A stretch of DNA of 5,061 nucleotides from Acidobacteriaceae bacterium (lineage in GTDB: Bacteria > Acidobacteriota > Terriglobia > Terriglobales > Acidobacteriaceae), in NCBI GenBank assembly GCA_003133425.1, contig PKXI01000424.1, positions 8,621-13,681 on the forward strand, given 5' to 3'. The translations under genes and the position numbers were made by a program. The notes beneath the pieces were generated by a model. The model worked only from the letters and a program-made list of their open reading frames with translations. It ran no database searches and was not told where the DNA came from. The first letter of the stretch is position 1, and each line of letters opens with the position of its first letter. This document shows, piece by piece, positions 1 through 5,061 of this stretch.

Positions 1-97
1 TGCGCAAAGGGTGGGAGACCACTGACATCCATCGCAACTGTAAACACCCCGGCCGAAAGCGCTCTAGCACGTTGCCCGCGCCCGAGACTTGAGAGAC
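1..97. other. korB 3' flank, no supported gene
   Basis: This stretch lies downstream of the korB stop codon on the minus strand. I see no hairpin followed by a T-run that would make a convincing terminator for the operon. On the plus strand one frame is open from the window edge (about position 3) to a TGA at 90-92 and would read as a 29-residue basic tail with the ending PAPET. It could be the end of a convergent gene, but it is too short and featureless to call. The first 30 bases could also be part of a dispersed intergenic repeat; that is only an impression. Confidence 0.4.
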
Positions 98-1135
98 TTA
101 CATCAGGTTTGCCATTAAGCTATCCAGCGCCGTCTTCGGAGGCCGTGTCAGCGACTCCGGCAGCGTGCCCAGCGGTTCGTCCACCACGTTTAGCAGGTCA
201 ATGAACGTCGGCTTCTGCGTGTCGATAAAGAAGACGCCCGTAAGAATCTCTTCCTTCTCCTGCGCCTCCATCAGGGTACGCACCGCGTTCGCCTTATCGG
301 TCGGGTCGTAGTCCGCTAGCAGTTTGCGCAGCCGCAGGTTTGAGCCGTCGTGCATCTGCACGTCGTACACCTGCCCGGAGTCGTAGTCCACCTCGATCTC
401 GTCGAAGCTCGCCACAAATCCAATCTCGTTGATTGGCTCGTCATTTTCCTGCAAGAATTTGTAGCTCTTGGTCGAGCCTTCGTGGTCGTTGAAGGTCACG
501 CAAGGGCTGATCACGTCAAGCATCACCGTGCCCTTGTGCGCAATTGCGGCCTTCAGCATCGAGAGCAGCTGTTTCTTGTCGCCGGAAAACGACCGGCCCA
601 CAAACGTTGCGCCCAACTGAATCGCCAGCGCGCAAGTATCGATGGCCGGCAGGTCATTGATGACCCCAGTCTTCAGCTTCGAGCCAATGTCGGCCGTTGC
701 TGAAAACTGTCCCTTGGTTAGCCCGTAAACGCCGTTATCCTCGATGATGTAAATCATCGGCAGGTTTCGCCGCATCAGGTGAACAAACTGCCCCATGCCG
801 ATTGACGCCGTATCGCCGTCGCCAGAAACGCCAAGAGCCATCATGGTGTGGTTGGCCAGCACCGCTCCGGTTGTAACTGAAGGCATGCGCCCGTGCACGC
901 TGTTGAACGAGTGCGAGCGGTTCATGAAGTAGGCCGGGCTCTTCGAAGAGCAACCGATGCCGCTCATCTTCATCACCCGCTCTGGCTGCACGCCCATCTC
1001 GTACATGGCGTCGATAATCCGCTCGGAGATTGCGTTGTGGCCGCAGCCGGCGCACAGCGTGCTCTTGCCGCCGCGGTATTCAACAACCGGAAGGCCGATG
1101 TGGTTCACTTTTGGAGTTGGGGTTGCGGTTGCCAT
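98..1135 (-). CDS. korB: 2-oxoacid:ferredoxin oxidoreductase, beta subunit (KorB-like)
   Basis: This 345-residue protein is the thiamine diphosphate (TPP)- and Fe-S-binding beta subunit of a 2-oxoacid:ferredoxin oxidoreductase. The family oxidatively decarboxylates a 2-oxoacid (2-oxoglutarate in KorAB enzymes) to the acyl-CoA and passes electrons to ferredoxin in the cytoplasm. The sequence shows the CAGCGH motif at 28-33, giving Cys28 and Cys31, then Cys62 in GIGCSS and Cys212 in SPCVTFND. These are the four expected ligands of the [4Fe-4S] cluster. The TPP-Mg motif begins with GDGD at 105-108 and continues to Asn134 in EDNGVYGLTKGQ. The tail after about residue 240 is long for a beta subunit but resembles the longer actinobacterial and acidobacterial type. 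The ATG overlaps the korA stop by one base (TAATG), and an AAGGAGG Shine-Dalgarno sits 7 bases upstream inside korA, so translation is probably coupled. All key residues are present. The substrate (2-oxoglutarate rather than pyruvate or a branched-chain 2-oxoacid) is inferred from overall type, not proven. Confidence 0.95.
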   Translation of the reverse strand: MATATPTPKVNHIGLPVVEYRGGKSTLCAGCGHNAISERIIDAMYEMGVQPERVMKMSGIGCSSKSPAYFMNRSHSFNSVHGRMPSVTTGAVLANHTMMALGVSGDGDTASIGMGQFVHLMRRNLPMIYIIEDNGVYGLTKGQFSATADIGSKLKTGVINDLPAIDTCALAIQLGATFVGRSFSGDKKQLLSMLKAAIAHKGTVMLDVISPCVTFNDHEGSTKSYKFLQENDEPINEIGFVASFDEIEVDYDSGQVYDVQMHDGSNLRLRKLLADYDPTDKANAVRTLMEAQEKEEILTGVFFIDTQKPTFIDLLNVVDEPLGTLPESLTRPPKTALDSLMANLM

Positions 1136-2976
1136 TAGAGGCCCTCCTTCGTTGCAAACTCTTCAGTAATGGTGCGGGCGTCTACAGGCAATCCGTTGTA
1201 GTTCAGAATGCTGCGCAGCTTCGCCACCTGCTCTGCCGGAAGATCCAGCTTCAGCAGGCTTGCCAGTTGTGCGTCGCGGTCCTGTTCCACCACGTAGACG
1301 CGCTCGTGCGAGGCCACAAAGTCGTGAATCTCGTGCGCAAACGGATAAGCCCGAATGCGGATGTAATCCACTTCCTTCCCGTATTCCTTTTTGATCTGGT
1401 CCATGCTCTCGCGCAGCGCGAAATCCGTGGTGCCGTATGCAATGAAACCAACCTTCGAGGCACCGTTTTTCACCACCACCGGCGCCGGAACCAACTTGCG
1501 CGCGCTCTCAAACTTGCGCAGCAGCCGATCCATCACTTCCACGTACTCGTCCGGCTTTTCGGTGTAGCCCGCCGCATCGTTGTGTCCCGAGCCGCGCGTG
1601 AAATACGCCGCCTTGGGATGGTCCGTTCCCGGCAAAGTCCGCCAGCCAATCGCGTCGCCATCCACGTCGCGGTAGCGCGCAAATCCGCCCAGCTTGTCCA
1701 GATCCTCTTTCGTCAGCACCTTACCCCGGTCCAGCGGCTTCTCCGGATATACAAACGGATCCGACATCCAGTTGTTCATGCCCAGGTCAAGATCGGTAAG
1801 CACAAACACCGGCGTCTGCAGCCTTTCTGCCAGGTCGAATGCCATGCATCCGAGTTCAAAGCATTCCTTCACATTTCCCGGAAGCAGAACAATATGCTTG
1901 GTGTCGCCGTGCGATAAAAACGCCGTCGACAGCAAGTCCGCCTGCGAAGTCCGTGTCGGCATGCCAGTTGACGGTCCAGTGCGCTGCACGTCGAAGATCA
2001 CGCCCGGAAGCTCGGCGTAATAACCAAGCCCGGTAAACTCGGCCATCAGCGAGATGCCCGGCCCTGAAGTCGCAGTCATCGACCGCGCTCCGGCCCAGCC
2101 CGCGCCCAGCACCATGCCGATCGCGGCCAGTTCGTCCTCAGCCTGAACCACGGCGAAAGTCGCCTTGCCATCCGGCGTCACGCGAAACTTCTTAAGCAGG
2201 TCAGTCGTTGCCTCAACCACCGAGGTTGAGGGAGTAATCGGATACCACGCAACCACCGTCACGCCGGCAAACACTGCGCCCATGCCACAAGCCGCGTTGC
2301 CATCGATGATTATCTTGCCCTTCGTCTGATCCATCGTTTCGATGAAGTAAGGGTCCTGCTTGGTAAACGTCGTTTGCGCATATTCGTAGCCTGCCTTAAC
2401 TGCGCCAAAGTTCAGATCGAATACCTTCTGCTTCTTTGAAAACTGCTTGCGCAGCCCGCTCTCCACAAGGCCAAGATCGATGTGCAATATCTGGGCCACG
2501 GCGCCTACGTACACCATGTTCCGCACCAGCTTGCGCAACTTTGCTTCGGGGCATACTGCCGCCGTAATCTTGTCGAACGGCACCGGATAGAAAACAACAT
2601 CGTCGCGATATTGCTTCAGGTCCAGCTTCTCTTCGTAGATCACCACGCCGCCAGCGGGCATCGACAATGTATCTTCGCGGGCCGTGTCTGGGTTCAACGC
2701 CACCAGCACCTCAGACTCGCGCTTGCGGGCTACATACCCGTCCTTGCTCGCACGAATCGTGTACCACGTGGGTAGTCCGGCAATGTTCGACGGGAAAAGG
2801 TTTTTTCCGCTGACGGGAACTCCCATTCCGAAGATGCTTTTCAGCAGTACGCTATTGGCGGATTGCGAGCCGGACCCGTTCACCGTTGCTACGTTGATGC
2901 TGAAATCGTTTGTCACGCGCGGGCGCGCGTTCGTTAAGCCCTGCTCTTGACCCAGGGCCAGGTCTCCAGTCGCCAT
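1135..2976 (-). CDS. korA: 2-oxoacid:ferredoxin oxidoreductase, gamma-alpha fusion subunit (KorA-like)
   Basis: This 613-residue protein is the partner of KorB and carries the gamma and alpha parts in one chain. Residues about 25-195 form the gamma-like domain, with a glycine/serine-rich loop NGSGSQS at 33-39 at its start. Residues about 222-480 form the pyrimidine-binding alpha domain, with YPITPSTS at 245-252, ATSGPG at 302-307 and the diagnostic GPSTGMPTRTSQADL at 334-348. Residues about 500-600 match the following PFOR domain II. This domain order and length fit the two-subunit KorAB class, which needs no separate gamma or delta ferredoxin subunit. The ATG at 2976 is preceded by GGAAGGGA about 10 bases upstream, and no other in-frame ATG occurs before residue 51. 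korA is first in the operon; korB follows with a one-base overlap. The upstream region carries paired CRP/FNR-type sites, suggesting control by oxygen, redox state or a cyclic nucleotide. In aerobes such enzymes can replace 2-oxoglutarate dehydrogenase in the TCA cycle; whether that holds here cannot be seen from this window. Confidence 0.95.
   Translation of the reverse strand: MATGDLALGQEQGLTNARPRVTNDFSINVATVNGSGSQSANSVLLKSIFGMGVPVSGKNLFPSNIAGLPTWYTIRASKDGYVARKRESEVLVALNPDTAREDTLSMPAGGVVIYEEKLDLKQYRDDVVFYPVPFDKITAAVCPEAKLRKLVRNMVYVGAVAQILHIDLGLVESGLRKQFSKKQKVFDLNFGAVKAGYEYAQTTFTKQDPYFIETMDQTKGKIIIDGNAACGMGAVFAGVTVVAWYPITPSTSVVEATTDLLKKFRVTPDGKATFAVVQAEDELAAIGMVLGAGWAGARSMTATSGPGISLMAEFTGLGYYAELPGVIFDVQRTGPSTGMPTRTSQADLLSTAFLSHGDTKHIVLLPGNVKECFELGCMAFDLAERLQTPVFVLTDLDLGMNNWMSDPFVYPEKPLDRGKVLTKEDLDKLGGFARYRDVDGDAIGWRTLPGTDHPKAAYFTRGSGHNDAAGYTEKPDEYVEVMDRLLRKFESARKLVPAPVVVKNGASKVGFIAYGTTDFALRESMDQIKKEYGKEVDYIRIRAYPFAHEIHDFVASHERVYVVEQDRDAQLASLLKLDLPAEQVAKLRSILNYNGLPVDARTITEEFATKEGL
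1142..1150 (-). promoter_or_regulatory. korB Shine-Dalgarno inside korA end, with TAATG stop-start overlap
   Basis: On the minus strand the last sense codons of korA (Lys-Glu-Gly-Leu, AAG GAG GGC CTC) contain AAGGAGG, a near-perfect Shine-Dalgarno, 7 bases before the korB ATG. The korA TAA and korB ATG share one A at position 1135. Ribosomes finishing korA are well placed to restart on korB, which would keep the two subunits near 1:1. This also fixes the korB start. Confidence 0.85.
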
Positions 2977-3032
2977 TTGGCGGGATTCCCTTCCGGTAAA
3001 ATCTTAAGAAGCGGCGGTCTTTCACGCCCAAA

Positions 3033-3048
3033 TGTGATTATAGTCACT
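3033..3048 (-). promoter_or_regulatory. proximal CRP/FNR-family operator candidate upstream of korA
   Basis: The plus strand reads TGTGA-TTATAG-TCACT, which keeps the exact TGTGA-N6-TCAC spacing of the classical CRP box. The flanking AAA on the left also matches the extended CRP consensus. Its centre is about 64 bases upstream of the korA ATG. The spacer contains a TATAAT on the minus strand, so a bound protein here could block rather than assist a promoter using that hexamer. CRP, FNR and related dimers share similar half-sites, so the regulator cannot be named from the site alone. Confidence 0.6.
3037..3042 (-). promoter_or_regulatory. possible korAB -10 hexamer TATAAT
   Basis: The minus strand has a perfect TATAAT inside the proximal operator, about 60 bases upstream of the korA ATG. 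A start near 3030 would give a leader of roughly 54 bases. No good -35 match lies 15-18 bases upstream (the best windows read like GTACGA or TACGAA), so either an activator is needed or the match is a by-product of the operator sequence. Confidence 0.35.
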
Positions 3049-3077
3049 TGGAACTGTCTTCGTACCGCTTCATGACC

Positions 3078-3094
3078 CAAAGGTAACCCCTTTG
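3078..3094. repeat. inverted repeat CAAAGG-N5-CCTTTG between the two operators
   Basis: This is a perfect 6-bp inverted repeat around TAACC, lying between the two CRP/FNR-like sites in the korA upstream region. There is no T-run on either side, so it does not look like a terminator. It could be a binding site for a further dimeric regulator or a chance palindrome. Confidence 0.4.
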
Positions 3095-3106
3095 AGTCCC
3101 ATCAAT

Positions 3107-3122
3107 TGTGATTCAAATCACT
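3107..3122 (-). promoter_or_regulatory. distal CRP/FNR-family operator candidate upstream of korA
   Basis: The plus strand reads TGTGA-TTCAAA-TCACT, with perfect 6-bp arms GTGATT and AATCAC around a CA centre. It shares the frame and outer bases of the proximal site. Its centre is exactly 74 bp further upstream, close to seven helical turns, so both sites should face the same side of the DNA. Relative to a start near 3030 it would sit around -84, close to positions used by class I CRP-type activators. This is the better of the two sites by symmetry. Confidence 0.6.
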
Positions 3123-3165
3123 CAATGGCCAGACACCCCATTTTCGGCGCGGTTTCATCGTCTTA

Positions 3166-3197
3166 AAGTGGGATAGGCCCCTCTATCTAAAGCACTT
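3166..3197 (-). terminator. nested hairpin downstream of the secretin-like gene, weak terminator candidate
   Basis: The inner stem GATAG/CTATC (3172-3176 with 3183-3187, six-base loop) is enclosed by an outer AAGTG/CACTT stem (3166-3170 with 3193-3197), with a 1 by 5 internal loop between them. On the minus strand this lies about 86 bases past the stop of the secretin-like gene and is followed only by a short TTT. It could end or stabilise that transcript, but the poor T-tail makes a strong intrinsic terminator unlikely. Confidence 0.3.
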
Positions 3198-3282
3198 CAG
3201 GGTTCTCTGTAATCCCGTGCCGCTGTTCCGTTCATCCAGCGCAAAGCCCAGAGTAACGACAGGCCCGGGCATCGCCGTAGGC

Positions 3283-4053
3283 TCAATTCACTAGCTCCGA
3301 AGCAACTTCAATATCCTGGTGCCGCGTACTCCCTGGAATGTCGAACGACCCCAGAACCACCGGCTTGCCAAGAGTCAGGCTCGACGTTCCGTCCAGCACA
3401 GTCTGGCGAACGATCGGGTCCTGCGAACCCACCCCTGACCTCTCCTCTGCAGGGCTCGTCTGCTCGACTTTTGTATGCAGACTCTCCCCATCCAGAGTTG
3501 CTTCAATGCTCAGGCCTACATCCTGATATTGCACTTGGGAGTTCTGCTTTGGAGTGCCGACGTCGTATGTCCCGGTGACAATTGGCACGCGGCTCCCTTG
3601 TTTCAAAATCGTTTTTCCTCCCGACAACGCAATCAAGGAGAAATGTTGCGTCCCGATCCGCTTGCCACCATCCATCTCAGTGATCGTGTAGGTGAGCCGG
3701 TAGACCCTCTTGGGCCGGTCGAGATCCGCGATCATCTTCTGCGCAAGCGCAAGATCGTCAGCACTCCCTTCTATCGAAATCGCGTTCTGCGTTTGCACGC
3801 CATAAATCTTCGCTTGAGGAAGCATGTTGCGCAGATCGGTCTGAATATCGTTCATATCCATCTGCCGGGTCGCGTTATTCAAATAGAAGATCTGATTACT
3901 TCCCTGCACGACTTTCTGTTCGGCGGGCTTTTGCTCTGCAGGCTGCGTCTGCGCACCAGCCATCTGCGCAAACAGAGTCACGGTCAACGTGATTCCTGCA
4001 AGCACACTGACACACCTCAACCGCCTGGCGGTCTCGTCAATTTTCGGTTTCAT
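3283..4053 (-). CDS. exported short secretin-homology protein, function unknown
   Basis: From the ATG at 4053 this is a 256-residue protein. The frame stays open further upstream to an ATG at 4224, but the 4053 start is chosen because GAGGGG lies 6 bases before it and a clean signal peptide follows: basic residues at 1-13, a hydrophobic core about 15-33 and a likely cut after AGA (about 34). A linker with the tandem PAEQK repeat covers 38-47. Residues about 54-112 look like a secretin N1/N-domain fold, with the pattern of an α/β unit closing in a helix before DRPKRVY. Residues about 116-240 resemble the start and signature of the secretin core: GSRVPI at 153-158, VQYQDVGLSIEATL at 174-187 and LGKPVVLGSF at 228-237. 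True secretins (GspD, PilQ) are much longer and end in a full outer-membrane barrel; here that is reduced. No secretion or pilus genes are adjacent. It may be a periplasmic accessory or a stand-alone relative. The homology is judged by eye. Confidence 0.75.
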   Translation of the reverse strand: MKPKIDETARRLRCVSVLAGITLTVTLFAQMAGAQTQPAEQKPAEQKVVQGSNQIFYLNNATRQMDMNDIQTDLRNMLPQAKIYGVQTQNAISIEGSADDLALAQKMIADLDRPKRVYRLTYTITEMDGGKRIGTQHFSLIALSGGKTILKQGSRVPIVTGTYDVGTPKQNSQVQYQDVGLSIEATLDGESLHTKVEQTSPAEERSGVGSQDPIVRQTVLDGTSSLTLGKPVVLGSFDIPGSTRHQDIEVASELVN

Positions 4054-4423
4054 CTCTTGCCCCTCAAAGTTGATTGTGAGGAGAACGCCAGGCTTGCACC
4101 CCGCAATAATCGCCTTGGCATCTTCCAAGCAGACAGACGCTAATGGCAAACTTCCGCTCGAAAACATTTTGAGTGGTAGTCTCGTCAAGCCGCCCCACTG
4201 TCGAGCACAACGCGAAAATAGCATCCCGAATTGCCCCCATTGAGGTCGCCAGTTGCCTCAAACAAGCCAAAACCACGTTCAAAAACGCGCGAAAAACCCG
4301 GCTTGGTAAATACTTTGTTCAATTCCCTACAACCCTTGGTCTTATTTCGTAACCTTCCCAGCAGCCAAATTATCGAATTCGGTTTCTCAAAAGGTTATGT
4401 GCTCAAAGAAGTACAACCTTATA

Positions 4424-4510
4424 GACGAACATTTGCGCAGGAACCGTAACCATTTAAGCGAACATTTAGCGCTAAGCACGCACCCTCCAGACGAACATTT
4501 AGACCCGTCA
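4424..4510. repeat. three copies of CGAACATTT at an exact 33-bp period
   Basis: The 9-mer CGAACATTT occurs at 4426-4434, 4459-4467 and 4492-4500, each start exactly 33 bp after the last. The second and third copies extend to CGAACATTTAG; the first and third share the flank GACGAACATTT. A further partial copy, CATTTAAGCG at 4451-4460, precedes the middle one, and the middle copy runs into a perfect palindrome TTAGCGCTAA (4466-4475). The DNA between the cores is not conserved. The period is 11 codons, or close to three helical turns. It could be a short iteron-like protein-binding array or a decayed tandem repeat; no coding role is convincing. Confidence 0.7.
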
Positions 4511-4724
4511 GATCAAGGGTTTCCAACCCCGACGCCACCTTTTTTCGTCAGAGAATGGAAAGCGAAATTCATCCGCCCGCCTTCCCCGTTGCGAGTCCCT
4601 CTCACGGCTCCGGCAATAGCTGCGCAGCCTTCGTCGTAGTCACCAACTTCGCTGGAGTCAGCTCCGCTCCGCCTTAGCATTCCTTCACAGCTTGAATTTG
4701 TATTTTGCCCGGCCGTTCGTTCAA

Positions 4725-4753
4725 TTGCAGAATCATCCACCGTCAAGTATGTT
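4725..4753 (+). promoter_or_regulatory. possible promoter of the tRNA-Ser gene
   Basis: TTGCAG (4725-4730) and TATGTT (4748-4753) are separated by 17 bases, which is the ideal spacing, and would start transcription near 4760, about 20 bases before the tRNA. Each hexamer is only a partial match to the sigma-70 consensus (3 of 6 and 4 of 6), so this is a plausible rather than a firm call. Confidence 0.35.
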
Positions 4754-4779
4754 AAATTCAAACAGTCAGACCACCCCCA

Positions 4780-4869
4780 GGAGAGATGGCCGAGTGGTTT
4801 AAGGCGCACGCTTGGAAAGCGTGTGTACTTTAACGAGTACCGTGGGTTCGAATCCCACTCTCTCCGCCA
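4780..4869 (+). tRNA. tRNA-Ser, anticodon GGA
   Basis: All elements of a class II tRNA can be drawn. The acceptor stem is GGAGAGA (4780-4786) with TCTCTCC (4859-4865), then discriminator G4866 and an encoded CCA (4867-4869). The D arm contains GCCGAGTGGTTTAAGGC. The anticodon stem is CACGC/GCGTG (4807-4811, 4819-4823) with loop TTGGAAA, placing GGA at 4814-4816, which reads UCC and UCU serine codons. The long variable arm GTACT-TTAACG-AGTAC (4825-4840) is typical of serine tRNAs. The T arm is GTGGG-TTCGAAT-CCCAC (4842-4858). It reads toward a probable integrase gene, so its 3' half is a likely attachment site. Confidence 0.97.
4842..4869 (+). other. probable integration (att) site: 3' half of tRNA-Ser
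   Basis: Tyrosine integrases often recombine within the T arm and acceptor 3' strand of a tRNA, and the element then restores the tRNA end. Here the complete T arm through CCA is followed within 76 bases by the start of an integrase-like frame pointing away from the tRNA. The boundary is inferred: the second copy of the tRNA 3' end that would mark the far border lies outside the window. Confidence 0.5.
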
Positions 4870-4909
4870 TATTGAAAATAAACGACTTACGTGTAGAGAA
4901 TTAGACCAG

Positions 4910-4928
4910 TGGGGCAATTTGGGGCAAC
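4910..4928 (+). repeat. 10-bp-period direct repeat TGGGGCAA before the integrase
   Basis: TGGGGCAA occurs at 4910-4917 and 4920-4927, one helical turn apart, in the short spacer between tRNA and integrase start. The position next to the att site and the phased repeat fit an arm-type binding site for the integrase or an excision factor. This role is an inference from position. Confidence 0.55.
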
Positions 4929-4930
4929 CA

Positions 4931-4939
4931 TGCTAAGAT
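4931..4939 (+). promoter_or_regulatory. possible extended -10 of the integrase gene
   Basis: TGCTAAGAT fits the extended -10 form TGN-TAnnAT. No -35 is evident, which is tolerated by extended -10 promoters. Transcription would begin about 7 bases later, at or next to the ATG at 4946, giving a nearly leaderless message. That agrees with the absence of a good Shine-Dalgarno there. The overlap with the adjacent GGGGCAA repeats would allow the integrase to repress itself. Confidence 0.3.
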
Positions 4940-4945
4940 CATCGC

Positions 4946-5061
4946 ATGGGGCTCAACCTCTATCGCCGTCACAAGAGCGTCTGTAAAGCCGGGCGTAAAC
5001 ACAATCATTGCTCAGGCGAATTCGAGGAGCGCAAGAAAGGCTGGAAGTCTTGTGACTGCCC
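4946..5061 (+). CDS. probable tyrosine-type site-specific integrase, N-terminal fragment cut by window end
   Basis: Only the first 39 residues are visible, beginning MGLNLYRRHK and ending in CDCP. The stretch is strongly basic and has Cys13, Cys22, Cys36 and Cys38 plus several histidines, a Cys-rich start of the type LYRRH...C...KKGWKSCDCP that I recognise from phage-type integrases of acidobacterial genomes. The arm-binding, core-binding and catalytic (R...HxxR...Y) domains are expected beyond the edge and cannot be checked. The start is fixed by an in-frame TAA at 4934-4936 with no other start codon after it; there is no clear ribosome binding site. The gene lies directly after tRNA-Ser in the same direction, the usual layout for an element integrated at a tRNA. 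The identification rests on this context and the N-terminal pattern. Confidence 0.65.
   Translation, partial: MGLNLYRRHKSVCKAGRKHNHCSGEFEERKKGWKSCDC

Larger units (their letters stand above)
2977..3282. other. korA upstream intergenic region
   Basis: These 306 bases separate the upstream secretin-like gene from korA, both on the minus strand. I find no open frame of note. The region holds, going from korA outward, the korA ribosome binding site (2987-2994), a CRP/FNR-like site that contains a TATAAT (3033-3048), an inverted repeat CAAAGG/CCTTTG (3078-3094), a second CRP/FNR-like site (3107-3122) and a nested hairpin (3166-3197). The size and density of symmetric elements suggest that korAB has its own regulated promoter rather than depending on read-through from the upstream gene. 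Confidence 0.7.
4054..4779. other. long intergenic region without a convincing gene
   Basis: About 726 bases lie between the start of the secretin-like gene and the tRNA. Open frames here have no recognisable domains, lack good ribosome binding sites and are probably spurious. Visible small structures are CTTGG/CCAAG around six bases (4114-4129), an imperfect palindrome CTCGAAAA-CA-TTTTGAG (4157-4173), a minus-strand TTGACG (4183-4188) without a good -10 partner, an inverted pair TAACCTT (4350-4356) / AAGGTTA (4391-4397), and a GGGTT/AACCC mini-hairpin (4517-4529) with a six-T run 10 bases later. The promoter of the secretin-like gene must lie in the left part but I cannot place it. The 33-bp periodic repeats at 4424-4510 are listed separately. 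Confidence 0.6.

Noticed and set aside
1030..1917. A 295-residue plus-strand open frame
   Set aside because: It lies antisense to korA and korB, which have strong motif support. It has an arginine- and histidine-rich shadow composition and no recognisable domain.
3263..3270. GCCCGGGC palindrome just downstream of the secretin-like gene stop
   Set aside because: It is a short GC palindrome without loop or T-run, so neither a terminator nor a specific site can be supported.
4054..4224. N-terminal extension of the secretin-like protein to an ATG at 4224
   Set aside because: The extension has no domain and would bury a clean signal peptide 58 residues in, whereas the ATG at 4053 has GAGGGG at 6 bases.
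4424..4510. CRISPR-like array
   Set aside because: The conserved core is only 9-11 bp with three copies and no cas genes; CRISPR repeats are longer and the spacing unit does not fit.
4397..4639. An 80-residue plus-strand open frame with DEHL, SEHL, DEHL spaced by 11 residues
   Set aside because: The periodicity comes from the 33-bp DNA repeats. The remainder is proline-rich low-information sequence with no clear ribosome binding site and no recognisable domain.
4692..4761. Inverted pair TTGAATTT / AAATTCAA upstream of the tRNA
   Set aside because: The arms are AT-rich and 54 bases apart, which is easily due to chance, and no role is suggested by position.
4513..4917. A 134-residue minus-strand open frame containing REWDSNPRYSLKYTRF
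   Set aside because: That segment is the antisense translation of the tRNA-Ser gene, a well-known false protein in annotations. The rest has no domain or ribosome binding site.

Overview
The window looks like a chromosomal segment of a moderately GC-rich bacterium, most likely a member of the Acidobacteriota (Terriglobia-like). This placement is an inference from protein character and gene context: a two-subunit KorA/KorB pair with the gamma domain fused to the N-terminus of alpha, a short secreted secretin-homology protein of a kind I associate with that phylum, and an integrase N-terminus of a familiar acidobacterial style. No marker gene in the window proves it.

Layout from left to right. 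Bases 1-97 are the 3' flank of korB, with no clear gene. Bases 98-2976 (minus strand) are a tightly coupled operon, korA then korB, for a 2-oxoacid (probably 2-oxoglutarate):ferredoxin oxidoreductase. The two frames overlap by one base (TAATG), and the Shine-Dalgarno of korB lies inside the last codons of korA. Bases 2977-3282 are the korA upstream region. It holds two near-identical TGTGA-N6-TCACT sites 74 bp apart, a 6-bp inverted repeat between them, and a hairpin nearer the upstream gene. Bases 3283-4053 (minus strand) encode a 256-residue exported protein with a secretin N-domain-like part and a shortened secretin-core-like part. Bases 4054-4779 carry no convincing gene, but contain three copies of CGAACATTT spaced exactly 33 bp apart. 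Bases 4780-4869 (plus strand) are a complete tRNA-Ser(GGA) with an encoded CCA. It is followed by a short spacer with a 10-bp-period direct repeat and then, from 4946 to the window end, by the start of a probable tyrosine-type integrase gene.

Two themes link the parts. First, KorAB is a central-carbon enzyme with Fe-S and thiamine diphosphate cofactors, and its upstream region carries paired sites that fit a CRP/FNR-family dimer on one face of the helix, so control by redox state, oxygen or a cyclic nucleotide is plausible. Second, the tRNA-Ser plus downstream integrase arrangement is the classic left border of an integrated element that uses the tRNA 3' end as its attachment site. Anything to the right of 4869 is therefore probably mobile DNA. 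I see no CRISPR array, transposase or full novel system. The freshest signals are the twin operators, the 33-bp periodic repeats and the element border.
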